Assembly (NCBI GenBank): GCA_025093985.1
Contig: JACAAK010000003.1
Location: 1,922,001-1,986,000, forward strand
Origin: Calvatia gigantea
Taxonomy: Eukaryota; Basidiomycota; Agaricomycetes; Agaricales; Lycoperdaceae
DNA length: 64,000 nt
Reading direction: 5' to 3'
In this document: one piece after another, positions 35,701-46,474 of the stretch
How the letters are laid out: each line of letters opens with the position of its first letter
Numbering within the stretch: position 1 is the stretch's first letter
The notes under the pieces: generated by a model
Told to the model about the DNA's origin: nothing
The model's input: only the letters and a program-made list of their open reading frames with translations
The model's database searches: none
Position numbers and translations under genes: made by a program

Positions 35701-37836
35701 ATCGGACCACTTGGTGAGTTCTCTCCATCGAGATACGTGTTACCACTTGCAAGTGCCAATAGCATTGCACAAGTTTGATCTCGCCCAAAGCTGCAGCATA
35801 ATACGTTTTTCAGAAAGAAAGAAAAAGGACAGAATCGAGGAAAAGCCGTACCTATCCCTAAACTCGATTATGGGCTGCACATTGTTTCCAGTTTGCAGCT
35901 CCTCCAACACAGCTTTTAGATAATCCAAAGCCCGGCGCTTGCTGAGAATGGACAGTCCTAGTATTCGTTAAAAGCATAAACTGTTGAGGGGGTTCACCAA
36001 ACTGTCTTGCTAATTCGTTGATTACTGATGAATTTGGAGTGCTTGTTGGCACTGTTGGTGTAGACTGAGGTATAGCAGCCAACGCCCACGTCCTGCCAGG
36101 TATTGAGAGTAGAGTGGCGTACTCAGTTAGGGGCGGTCGCGAGGGTGCAGACCCCCCATATCCGCCATGACTGCTGTATTGTTGCTGACTTGGTCCTCCC
36201 GGCTGAGGCGCATTAAGCTGACCGAGTGAGCCGATGCGCGTCAGATCGGGGGATGTGCAAAGAATATAATCCGTCCCATCTGTGTCACCTGGTTGTGCGG
36301 CAACAAATAAACCATTGCAATAGCAGGTATTCTCGATGGAGGATATGATAAACCCTCGGGTAGGCTTTTGGGGTATCTGACCGTACGACGGGAGAGCCGA
36401 CCGGAATTGTGAGTGATCGTCTGGATGGAGAAGATTCGATGGAGGGAGTCGGACATGCGAGAGTTGCAACGGGCGAACACTGTTCGTTCCGGGAGTGTAA
36501 TTGTAGCCGTAGGAAGGGGCAGGTGCAAAATACAGCCTGACGCCGTTGGTAGTGACGGCAAGCAGCTGGATGCCGGCTCGTGATTCTTGGGGTTCAACAA
36601 CGTGGAGGGATATGATTTGGAAGGATTGGGGGGTCAGGGCGGGTGAGCCAGGGGCCTTGTCCTGCGCAGATTTATAGACATTTGATAATGCTTGAACGTG
36701 TTGAATACTCTTTTCACCGCTGGGCTTATATATCGATATCGTGTTCTTCTCGGTGAGGGTGTAAAGGCAATCTCTCAATGAATCTGACACAACCATTATT
36801 ATCCTATCTGATTAAAAAAATCTTAGCAACTCTTTCTTACCTACGAAAGTCTCACTCACCATTGTTGGCCGTTGACGCAAAGCGCGGGAGAAGGCTCTGG
36901 ACGCCGCCCACAGAGTGATTTATAAGTTGAACTCGCTTTCCAAACCAAGACTCTGTTTCCTGGTAATGCAGCTCATATAGGCATCCATCCTGTGCGCCAG
37001 CCATGAATATGCGACCCTCTTGAGTGCCAACAACGGAAATCATTTCAATGTCGACAGGGAGGTTGCGGTCCGTGGCATAAAACTGGATCTCCTTGCGAGG
37101 TCTGTTGTCAGGACCGAAAACTGAAGTTGCTGACACTCCAAGGAGGAGCACAGAAACTGGTGTACATATGACGAGCAAGTGGGATATTTCTTCAATGAAT
37201 AGAGATGCTTTGGGTCGAACAAGCGTGACGGATGTAATGACATCTGGCTGGTCAACGAAGGAGCTGAGCTCTTGCCTGCATTGTTATATGAGTGATTTGA
37301 AAATATTGTCGCATAAAAAGCATTCACCCGTCGTTATAGTCCCATAAGAACAACTTGTGGTCGATCGAAATCCACACCCGCTCGAGTTCTGGCATCAAAC
37401 CCATGTGAGATGTTACACTGGCGCCTTGGGGTACATCTCAGGTCTTTGATCGCGTGAAGCAGGTTCTTTTGGCTCACTATCATAATATTGAAAGAGGCCT
37501 TCTGGGATCGCAATAAATCTCCGTTTCTGGTATGGAACTCGAGTATCGTCAGGGAATATGCTGTAGGAAGCCGAGGCTTGACCTCCCGCTACTACATTCA
37601 GACACGCACCAACTATGAGTATATTTGAACGTACAAGCCGCTAGAGTTTCCCCAAGATCGGGGATAATTTGTGCATCCTTCACAAACTGGTCGTACAAGA
37701 TTCTACTTGCATTCTGCAAGGCCGGGAGGTCCACAGGTACAGGCCGTGGTTGTTGAAGTATGCGGGGTGCCGAAGAATTGTTTGGCTGAGATGAAGAGAA
37801 ATTAAAGGAAGGAGAGGCTGGGAGTGAGGAGGCCAT
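32758..37836 (-). CDS. NUP170: Nucleoporin NUP170/NUP155 family
   Basis: Large multi-exon gene. Start MASSLPASPSFNFSSSQ at 37836 (an in-frame ATG at 37857 is possible); stop at 32758 after YESIKRQLRRNW. The N-terminal non-FG beta-propeller region is clear: IFPDDTRVPYQKRRFIAIPE, HMGLMPELERVWISIDHKLF, DQPDVITSVTLV, GRIFMAGAQDGCLYELHYQ, LINHSVGGVQSLLP, GVRLYFAPAPSYG, TRGFIISSIENTCYCNGLF. The C-terminal alpha-solenoid follows through many short exons, with PTLIHALIPAAYDD-type helices not fully resolved by eye, ending at RVYESIKRQL. Nup155/170 is an inner-ring scaffold of the nuclear pore that touches the pore membrane and links to Nup53/59. In one intron-exon check, YYDS joins to ASVTSHMGLMPE across 37453-37500 in correct phase. 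No frame break was noticed, but not every exon was verified. Confidence 0.88.
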
Positions 37837-37967
37837 ATGGCAGAGTTGCGATTTCAACTGTCTTCAAACGCGTCTGCAGTTCTTCAACACGTGTTGAGAC
37901 TTGCTTAATTAGGAAAAACATCGGTTTGATGTCACGTGCACCTCAACAGCTTTCTCCCCATTCAACA

Positions 37968-38356
37968 ATGTCAAACTGGTCGGAGAGTGTTGTATCCCTT
38001 TTGAATGACCACTCGTACTCATCAGTCGGCAAGCTTGTGGTTGTGTTTACGGCGATATTCCCGAAGCTGAACGACCAGAGGTGTCTTTGGGGCACAATCG
38101 GCGATGAATTGTATGAGTTGTATGGGTCTGGCATTCTGCACTCTCACGCAGTGAAATACTACGTCTGGCGTTTTTGGAAGGAATTGAATGTGGTTTTCAA
38201 GGTTCTCAAGCAAGCGCTCACACGCAATGCCTTCTTTTTTCCGGTTGGTGTTCAGACTGGGATATACTCGTCCCCGCCAACGCCCAAAAGAGCTTGCAGG
38301 CACTTCCAAAACGATTGTGGGACCATATAGATCGGATTGTGGCTGGGATGCACTAA
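37968..38356 (+). CDS. Hypothetical small protein (about 130 aa)
   Basis: Divergent from NUP170, with 131 nt between start codons. It starts MSNWSESVVSLLNDHSY (37968; an in-frame ATG 39 nt upstream is possible) and includes LYGSGILHSHAVKYYVWRFW and NAFFF. The most protein-like ending, DWDILVPANAQKSLQALPKR then LWDHIDRIVAGMH with stop at 38356, lies in another frame. The frames join if the run of six T at about 38235-38240 is read as seven. No intron with fitting phase bridges the two parts. The family is unknown to me; the aromatic/helical composition suggests a small soluble helical protein. Expression and the exact reading frame are uncertain. Confidence 0.45.
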
Positions 38357-39378
38357 ACCACTGGGCACTGGATCTTTAGGTCTACACAAGGCAACAACTC
38401 GATTTTACAAAACAAAAAAAATGCAAGTGAATTTCCGTGATCTCGGGACCTGGAGGTTCAAACGCCCACCCCCCTAATTACAGAGAGGCATACCACTGAC
38501 GAGTGTAGATCTAAATCCATACCAGTTTCCTGAATACTTGAGTAAAAACTCTTAAAGCTTAAATGGTGGCTTAAATTTTTGGATTGATGAATCTTGTTTT
38601 CGACAGTGCCTCAGAACGATGGGGATGCTTCAGCGCTTTAGCAGTAGGACATCACCCCGATTGGACCCTGAACGAAACTAGTGAGGCTGTCGGACAGCCT
38701 CCTGTGTTGAGTGAAGGCGGAGGGACAAGTGGGTGCAATAAGAAGGTTTGCTTGTCATCTCCCAGCTCCAGATGGAAACGATGGGTACGAAAGGGTTAGG
38801 CGGCATAAAAAACCCGTTCTTCATCGATTGAGGCATCTTTCCCCATACAACGCAGTTCCAGCGGTGTAAGGTTAAAATTACAAGTATTCGTTTCGGTGGC
38901 GACGTGTGAAGTTGTTATTATGTCCTGTTGGCGGTAATTTGTGGACTTGGTGATGCGAATCAACGGCTCCAGCAGCGAGAGACGGCGAACTCTGGATGGA
39001 GAAAGCGTTGTATAAAACGCCAGTTCTTGCCCAAATACATAACCTGATAGGACTCATCAGTGAGGAATCTGATGAAGTCGATCCAGCGCTGGTTGGTTTC
39101 TTTCACTGGTAATCCATTTTTCTCGCTGGCAGTGGGATTGAACGATCCAAGATCACGAAAGACGTTTCAGCCGTCGGGAAGTTGGATCCGCTGATGCTGA
39201 GCGTGAGCAAGATCATCTAAATCTCAATGGCCTCTTTTTTTTTTTTTCCTCTGGCAAGTAAGTGTCATGCAAGTATAGACGTCCGATTGCGCGCTTCTCC
39301 GTCTTCTCACTTCCCATACCGCCTATATCATCACCTGTCTCCCTATCTCTCCTCAACACCTGCTGGCCAGCGTCAACT
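38357..39378. other. Intergenic, about 1 kb
   Basis: No gene found. Around 38440-38470 the plus strand carries a B-box-like stretch (GGTTCAAACGCC) of the kind seen in tRNA-derived elements, without a foldable tRNA. A T13 run lies at 39235-39247, just upstream of the second kinase gene, and may be part of its promoter (poly-dT tract). Confidence 0.35.
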
Positions 39379-42189
39379 ATGGGTCTCAAGAAACAGCCTT
39401 CCATAGAGACCTGGATAAAACGGCCAGCCACAAGTGTATCCAAGTCAATTCGGCTCCCCTATGGTCCCACCCCGGGTGGATCAACTATTCGTCCCAGCAG
39501 GTCAGGCTCATTACACCCGATCACCCAGGAATCGTCAGAAGGCAACACCCAGATATATATTCCGTCCCATACCAAAGGTATGTCCTCGCCAACCCGCTTT
39601 TGGGTATCGTTTGTTAATTACTTCAAGCAACATTCCAATGGGTGCGAGGAGATCTCCTGGGTCAGGGAAGCTATGGCCGAGTGTACATGGCACTCAATGC
39701 CAACACCGGTGAGCTCATGGCAGTGAAGCAAGTTGACCTTCCAAGGGAGGACCACAAACCCGCACATCATGATGCTCTCAGGTTTCTGGCCTTTGAGAGT
39801 GAAACCCTAAAGGAACTGGACCACCCGAATATCGTGCAATATCTTGGTTACCAGGACTCTTCCGAGGCTCTCAGTGTGTGCGTATTCCCTGCGATCAATC
39901 TATTCCCAAATTGACGATCTTGTCGTCGTAGCTTTCTCGAGTATGTTCCTGGGGGAACCATCGGGACATTGATACAGAAATACGGACGTTTTCGTGAAGA
40001 AGTCACAAAATCTTTCACAAGGCAGATCCTTGAGGGATTAGACTACCTCCATGGTCGCGGAATTATCCATCGGGTGAGTAATCCGCCTCATTACCCCCTA
40101 AAATATTCCTTTATGCTTGGTACCATAGGACCTTAAACCTGACAATATTCTCGTGGAGCCCACTGGTGTCTGTAAAATTTCTGATTTTGGAATATCTAAA
40201 AGGGTTGAAGATATCCATAACATAAGAGGACACACGCTCATGAGAGGCACAGTCCATTACATGGCGCCCGAAGTCCTTGGAGAAAAGGGTTATGATGGGA
40301 AGATAGATATCTGGAGCGTAGGATGTATGATCATGGAGATGTGGACAGGCGAGAAACCTTGGGGAGCAGGTGCAAACTTTATGTCCATCATGCTGAAGGT
40401 ACGCTGGGAAATCATTTTTGTGCTCTGCCCCCAACTCAAGCATTGCTAGCTGCGAGAGACTCGATCATCCCCACCCCTACCTGCACAGCTGCAAAAAGAA
40501 TTATCCCCAAGTGCCCATAACCTCAGGGATTCTTGTTTTCACATGTAAGGGCCTTGCTATCGTCCCACTTAAAGTTGTGTGTTCATTTAATTAACTGCAG
40601 AAATTCCGTCCAACGCCCATCAGCGAGTGATTTAAAACAGCATCCATACCTCAGGCTCACGCCAGGTTGGAGTTTTTCCGAGAATGAAATAGCTCATCCT
40701 TCCCGAGAGCGACGGGTCAACGCGGGAGGACGAAGGCAGCGCGACTACGAGAACGACGGATCTACGCTCAAATCGAACGAGCGCATACCGGAGGGTAAAG
40801 ATGCTACCGTCGTACCGGAGGTTATTGCCAAGGATGATGGGACCGCAACCTTGAAGGCTAGCAACCAACCAGTCCCGAGAGGACCAAGTCCACCAATCGT
40901 CTACATCAAACCCCTAACCCGTAATCCATCACCTGTTCGTTCCTCCTCACCGACCGATACCCAGGACCAAGACATTACTACATCCGAATCATCGGCTACC
41001 TCCAGCAGTCGTCGATCAGGGAAACGCAAAATCAGGTACCGGGTCGTTAATCAGGTCGAAGAGTCTATCCCTTCATTTCGTTATGATCCTCCTCCTCTCC
41101 CTCCGATATCCCAACGTTATTCTGCCCACTTAGGAACGTCATCGAAATATAATTTGGATTACATCCCTGAACCAGTTCCCAATTCCCGGACCCGTTCCTC
41201 CTCTAGCCCGCATATCACCTCTACCCCTGCACCTAGCTCATCCTCGTCAGGGCATCCTTCGCGCCCGTATTCCTCTTCAAAGTCCTCTTCTTCCTCTTCT
41301 TCTTCCTTGCCCCAATCGTCCAGTGGAACGGAAGATAGTGCGACGTGGAAGCGACCGCCCGTTCCCGAACCCCTTCGCCGTGGAGGGGCGTCTCCATCGT
41401 CATCCAATGCAAGGCATGAAAATAGGAGTGCATCCGCTGGATATCTCCCGGCGGTTCAACTACGGACACCTCCCCCTCCCACCGTGCCCCCACCTCTTCC
41501 ACCTGTACACACCCTTCGGTTCACTCCGTCGATGCCATCGATGCGCACGCTATTACGCCCCTCATCTTCACCAAAAGTTAAGCAGGCGAGAAGTCCCGCT
41601 CCAAATCAAGTTGTTGATCGGCCCTTTGCGGATGACGTTGTCCGACATCTGAACGAGTATTTCCCCGGCCATGACCTCGATCAACCTGTCGTCTTGCCCG
41701 CTTTTGTTGACGACTCTGCGCAGGAATCTAACCTTAACCTCAGCGGCGACGACAGCAACTTTGGTGCTGCTGAACAAGAAGCCTGCGCTTAGTCCAACTA
41801 ACATCCACAACCATACGAGCAACAGCACAAGTCCAGGCAGGCTATCACGCCTAGGAAATGCTCTTAAACCGCTCGGTTCCCGGATAGGGGGATCTTCACC
41901 GGGTCTTCGTCCATCGGTCGATAACGGCGGGACTGCGCCCTCTGGTACTTCATCGTCGCCTCTTGGATCCATCAGTAGAAATGGTAGCCGCTCAAGGAAT
42001 GGACGGGACGGGCTAGGACACGTGAAGAGTATACGAAGAATTGCGGAGGAGCAAGTAAGCAAGCGGCAGTCGAATCCAGGAAAAGCCCGCAGGCAGACTT
42101 TGTGGGGCATCAAGATGGAGGAACTTAAGACTTTACCGCAGCTGCCTAATTCTACTCTTCAACAGGGTCAGGACTCAAGGCGCTTTTGA
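39379..42189 (+). CDS. MAPKKK-like protein kinase with N-terminal kinase domain (permuted BCK1 paralog)
   Basis: Seven exons: 39379-39577, 39628-39877, 39932-40073, 40129-40398, 40450-40544, 40601-41763, 41837-42189; 823 residues, all phases consistent. A short basic N terminus (MGLKKQPSIETWIKRP) leads directly into an STE11/BCK1-type kinase: DLLGQGSYGRVY, AVKQVDLP, HPNIVQYLGYQD, FLEYVPGGTIG, HRDLKPDNILVE, DFGISKRVED, GTVHYMAPEVLG, RPSASDLKQHPYL. All catalytic residues are present. The tail is long and Ser/Pro-rich and contains VVRHLNEYFPGHDLDQPVVL and then KSIRRIAEEQVSKR...QTLWGIKMEEL. These two blocks match the ones that precede the kinase domain in the BCK1-like protein at 2516-7512. The start at 39379 is chosen over 39262 because of the basic MGLKK context. 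Substrate unknown, presumably a MAPKK. Confidence 0.85.
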
Positions 42190-42983
42190 TAATTTGACAT
42201 TTTCTTCCTTGTGCTTTTCACGGCACTCTCTACTTTTTCCCGCTTTTCCGGTTTGTCTCGCGGCGCAGTGGATTCTGGTTTTTCCGGCGTTCTGGCTATT
42301 TCTTTCTCACGCCGTGCGATACTTTGGCCTTGTTCTCAAATTCTCTATCTTATAGCCTCTATTTTGTTTTCACGCACTCATATTTGTGACACGTCAGTGA
42401 TCGCCGATCGCTCATTGATCCCCTCTCATCACACAAATCCTCGTCAGCCAAGCCGCCGCACTGCCTCCCTTGTTGCCATCTTTTTCTCGGATGTTGATCA
42501 CTCGTGCACCTATGCATACCCTCCTTGGCACCGGTCCTCCGAGCTGGAGTTTCTTACCCTGTAACCTCGCCTTTCCTCGGCACGAAAAACAAACTCGTAT
42601 TTGGCTTCATTCTCTTAGTTGTCATTTTGGCTTTCTGATTCTCCGTCGTATTCAGATAGCTTACGTTCCCTTCACGATTTCTCTGTAGCTCAGCTTGGTG
42701 GACTGTTTACAAAATTACAACTGATTATTTTCTTGCAACAATGGACTTATGCACCGAAGACACAGTAAGTGGTTGAGAGCCGGCTTGCGGGTGCAGGGCG
42801 AAATCCCTGGCATGAGGAACGAGTATATGAGGTGTTGCACCCAGCCATGTATATACTTATAGAAGAACAGGATTAAAATGGGTAAGAAAATCGGGTTCGA
42901 AAGAATTTCATGAGTCAGCCTAGACGAAGTCCTAGCTGAAAAGCCGCCCTCAGGGGCAGAAAAGATGTCCCAAGCACCCATTC
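42190..42983. other. Convergent 3' intergenic region, about 790 nt
   Basis: Lies between the stop of the permuted kinase (+) and the stop of NoxA (-). It is pyrimidine-rich from 42200 to 42700, with short open frames but no family features. It probably holds long 3' UTRs only. Confidence 0.4.
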
Positions 42984-45063
42984 TAAAAATGTTCCTTTGC
43001 AAACGTGAAGTCAATGGAAGCGTTTGAGTATTTGGCTGTGGCTTCCTTAAGGGATTTGGCGATGGCGGGAGGTCCACAGAAATAAGTCTAATATCGCCAC
43101 CAGTTAGATAGCAGGAGACATTGAAGAAATGTAAAAACGTACGCAGACTTTGGTCTTGAGTTGAGATTTGCTTCCGGGGAGATAGTTACCACTCTCGATT
43201 GCGCCCCTCATGCGGAGGTAGATGGAGTTCCAGTCGGGCCTTCCAAACATGGTACGAGTGCGCAGGAGAGTCAAGGGATCGTATTCTGCCCCCGCATCAT
43301 TGACGGCAATGTTCCAGAGCATGTCTTCACCGATCTTTTGGGTTAGGTAGATGTTGATACGGAGGAAGTTTGCTAGTAAGCGGGGGAAGCGCGTTAATTA
43401 GTGAAGAGATTGTCATGATTTGGGAAAAACTTACGATCGGCTTGAGCAGCTTCAACTTCTTGCAACAAACTCTGGAACCAACCGAACGAAGGCGCATCAC
43501 GACAGATCCAGAAAAACTCGACCCGGCGGAGGCTACCGAGTGTACCGCGCTTCTGTCTGTACCAAATATGTTTCAAGATCGACGCAAACGGTGTAACACC
43601 TGATTAATCACGATATCGTCAACTCCATCCAATCATGCAATCAAATTTGAAATAACTAAAGCCCACTCACCAATACCAGCGCCAACGAGTATGGCAACCT
43701 CGGCAGAGAACACGTCTTCGGCGGGGGCACCGTATGGACCATCGATCCTCACAGAAGGAAGTGAGATCGAGGACAAGCTGGTATCAATCTCGACGAAGTC
43801 GCCTTGACTCAAACCTTTTTCTTTGCCTTTCATCGCAGATTGAGTCATAGTCTTGACGACGGAGGGGCCAACACCGAGATGCTCGCCAAGGGATTCAGTC
43901 CAATCACCGACTTGACGGATATGCACGGAAACGTATGGGTCTTCCGGGGCAGAGGTGATGGTAAACTATGGTAACCATGAAAGTAATGAGAAGGTGGAGT
44001 GGGTGATAAGTGGGTGTTACAGTACTTACTGGATGCCATTGGAGTTTAGACAGCTCGGGAATTTGGATAAAGAGCCATTGACCCGGGGTGTATTTAAAGC
44101 TGGGTTTGATGATACGTAGCTCCATAGCGCCTAGCGAGGAAAACACGATGTCAGTGCACATGGTTGTGAATTAAACTTGAAAAACATACCGCTGGGGTGG
44201 ACCAAAACTTTAGAAAGGCGAGTTCGTTGCCTTCCACGGATTTCTCTCCACATGCGTTCACCAAAGTAGATGATGCCGGGCCATATGATGAATCTCCAGC
44301 TCTCATATCCAAGACAGTGATCCGTCGAATAGAAAGGGAATGAAGACCTCCAGTCTGGGTCGACGGAGTCTCGGACGAAGCATCCGGTAGCGTGGGCATA
44401 CAATCCGATCATGAAGAAAAATGCCAGATGGTGGGTGTACCAGAATGCTTCGAAGCACTGCTTACGGATCTTATGGTGTGCGGTTGTGTACATGACCAAC
44501 ATGATAAGGAGCATGAAGTGTCCAGTGATGCCTCCCGCCTGAGCGTAGTGGATCTGCAATGCGAGTTGCTTTCGAAGTTCTGTTATCGTTCGTCAATTTT
44601 CAGTACCCACTCTAGGAGAAAGGGACTTACGGGTCCTCTCGACGTTGATAAAATTGACATAATGAGCGGTGGTGTGAACCATAGCCCAGAAAGCCATTGA
44701 GTATGCGACTTGGCGGTGGAACCAGAGGTTTTCGTCAGCGGGGAAGAGCCAAGTCAAGTGGGGTCGAATGACACGAAGGATATTACGAAGCATCGGGAGG
44801 AGGATTAAGCCGCCGTCGAAAGCCAGAACGAGACCAGCACCACGAGATATCCAAACCGACCATTTAAGACTGTTGAGAGCGGCCAGACGAGCATTAGTCG
44901 CCTAGGAGCGAATAAGAGAGGTACACGAACAACTATGAGGTAGGGTGCTTACCTGACTCCACCAGCCGTAGGCAAAGAAAGCGAAGTGGGCGCCATAGAA
45001 GAAAAAGTTGAAGGCAAGCCTCCGCCCAACTAGAAACTCTCTGCGAAACCACGATTCACCCAT
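42984..45063 (-). CDS. noxA: NADPH oxidase NoxA (gp91phox-like)
   Basis: Multi-exon gene from MGESWFRREFLVGRRLAFNF (45063) to FAKEHF-stop (42984). Six membrane helices carry the haem-binding histidines: WFHRQVAYSMAFWAMVHTTA and GHFMLLIMLVMYTTAHH, FWYTHHLAFFFMIGLYAH. The FAD site is HPFTITSAPEDPYVSVHIRQ and the NADPH sites are DGPYGAPAED, LVGAGIGVTPFASILKHIW and FCGPPAIAKSLKEA. The absence of EF-hands and the compact N terminus place it in the NoxA/Nox1 class. The enzyme transfers electrons from cytosolic NADPH to oxygen across a membrane, making superoxide. In fungi it controls fruiting body development, hyphal fusion and polarity, and needs the regulators NoxR and Rac (not in this window). 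The start is supported by the very conserved first exon. No odd residues were seen. Confidence 0.93.
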
Positions 45064-45437
45064 TGTGTTCTAACTATGAGGTAAGGAGTGAGGAAAAAGA
45101 AGGTTCTGGACCTGCCAGACCAGAAATAAAAAAAGGGGGTCAATGTATGAAGGAAGAAAGAGTGAAAGAGAGGGAAAGAGCGATGATAATGGAGGGCGGG
45201 GAGGGTGGGAAGGGCCATTTGATGTTGCGGTGACCATGACGATTTCCTGTTTTGACATCACAACAGTTACATTTGTCCTCGAATGATCTACCAGACCTCT
45301 GGCCCGTTCAAAGGAATACATATCAATCACTATTCCTGATGCCATCAGTCAACCGGGCTTGTTCAACATGGATACCGACCGACTAGCGCTGCTTCTCTAA
45401 CGCACATCTCCCATCATGCACAGCTCTTGTGTTCTGG
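45064..45437. other. Intergenic, 374 nt
   Basis: Contains the NoxA promoter/5' UTR and the MAD2 3' end. The segment 45100-45200 is rich in A and G on the plus strand (long purine tract agggaaagag...), possibly a promoter-associated CT tract for NoxA. Confidence 0.35.
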
Positions 45438-46284
45438 TTACTCCTCATAGCGGTAGGCAACCATGGCTTCGATTCGGTGAACGTCGGTGCTGAAACTGCG
45501 CATCTTGACCTGTTGGCTCTTGCTGGCTTCTATTGCGAGCGGGTCCGTGTCAACCCATTCGCCTGCAGGCACATCCGCAGAATCGTTCGTGTACGCTAGG
45601 ATGTTGAAAACTGTGGGTTCCTGTATCACGGGGAGATACGTGACCATCGAAATGATTTGTTTGAGGATGGCCCGGATTTCCGATTGTATCTCGGCTTCGG
45701 GTTTCGGTTCTTTCCTGGACAGCCATGAGTTTCGTCGAGAGACAGAGCACACGCACGTCATTCACAAAAATACTCACGATGCTGTTACGTCGGACGATGG
45801 CTCAACCAGTTTGATGTCGAATACCCACCGTTCGAGTGGTGTGCGGGTATCCTTGGATATAATGGCCAGGACAAGTTGGGTAACGGATCCAGTTAATAAC
45901 CACTCTAACATCAATCGTTAGTTACTTGATAATACAGCAGTCGTAGCAACACATACTGTGGACTTGTGATAGAATGCTGCATAAGTCAAGTTTCGGGTCA
46001 GTTAGCGCATTTAGGGGCAATGTAACACGCCAACCCACCGCTCAAGGTAATTCTCGAGTGCGAGATCTTGTGTTACAAGAACGGTTTGCCCGTATTTCTT
46101 GACCATATGAAAGTCATCTGAGGGATACACTTCTCTCTGGAAAAGGATGCTAGGGTATGTTAACGAAGCATTCAGCCCCAAAAGCATGGGACAAACGTAT
46201 TAACAGCATATTTGAAGAATTCCGTGACAAGTGCACATGAGCCCTTGAGGGTGATCGCCTGTCGCTTTGCTTGTTTTGAGGCCA
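45438..46284 (-). CDS. MAD2: Spindle assembly checkpoint protein MAD2
   Basis: About five exons from MASKQAKRQAITLKGSCALV (46284) to MVAYRYEE-stop (45438). The HORMA domain is recognisable throughout: TEFFKYAVNTILFQREVYPS, VKKYGQTVLVTQDLALENYL, LVLAIISKDTRTPLERWVF, IRAILKQIISMVTYLPVIQE and the C-terminal safety-belt region (FNILAYTNDSADVPAGEW, KMRSFSTDVHRIEAMV). Mad2 binds Cdc20 in its closed form and delays anaphase until kinetochores are attached. The length, about 205 residues, is normal. It shares a 190-bp divergent promoter with TAF5. Exon borders were checked only for the first junction (AATAC|C joining NTILF). Confidence 0.92.
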
Positions 46285-46474
46285 TTTCCTTTGTTCTTGC
46301 GGTGGATGAGTCTTGTCCAGCGGTGCTGCCAGCCTGCTAGGGCGTGTTTGAACGCGACCGAGGTGTCACGTGCCAGTCGGCGCTCCTTCTCAGATCTCAG
46401 CCTCAATATCCAGGACTCAATATTCAAATATTCAAGCGTTCGACCAGTCTCTGACCGGTGAAAGGGACACTGCA
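46285..46474. promoter_or_regulatory. Divergent promoter region MAD2 / TAF5
   Basis: 190 nt separate the two start codons. The region includes imperfect repeats of AATATTCAA / CTCAATAT (about 46400-46438). No TATA box is clear. The assignment rests on head-to-head orientation. Confidence 0.4.

Noticed and set aside
38430..38480. Possible tRNA at the B-box-like sequence
   Set aside because: The T-arm stem does not pair, and no anticodon arm or acceptor stem can be formed.
42190..43000. Extra gene between the permuted kinase and NoxA
   Set aside because: Only pyrimidine-rich shadow frames; both flanking genes end toward this region.
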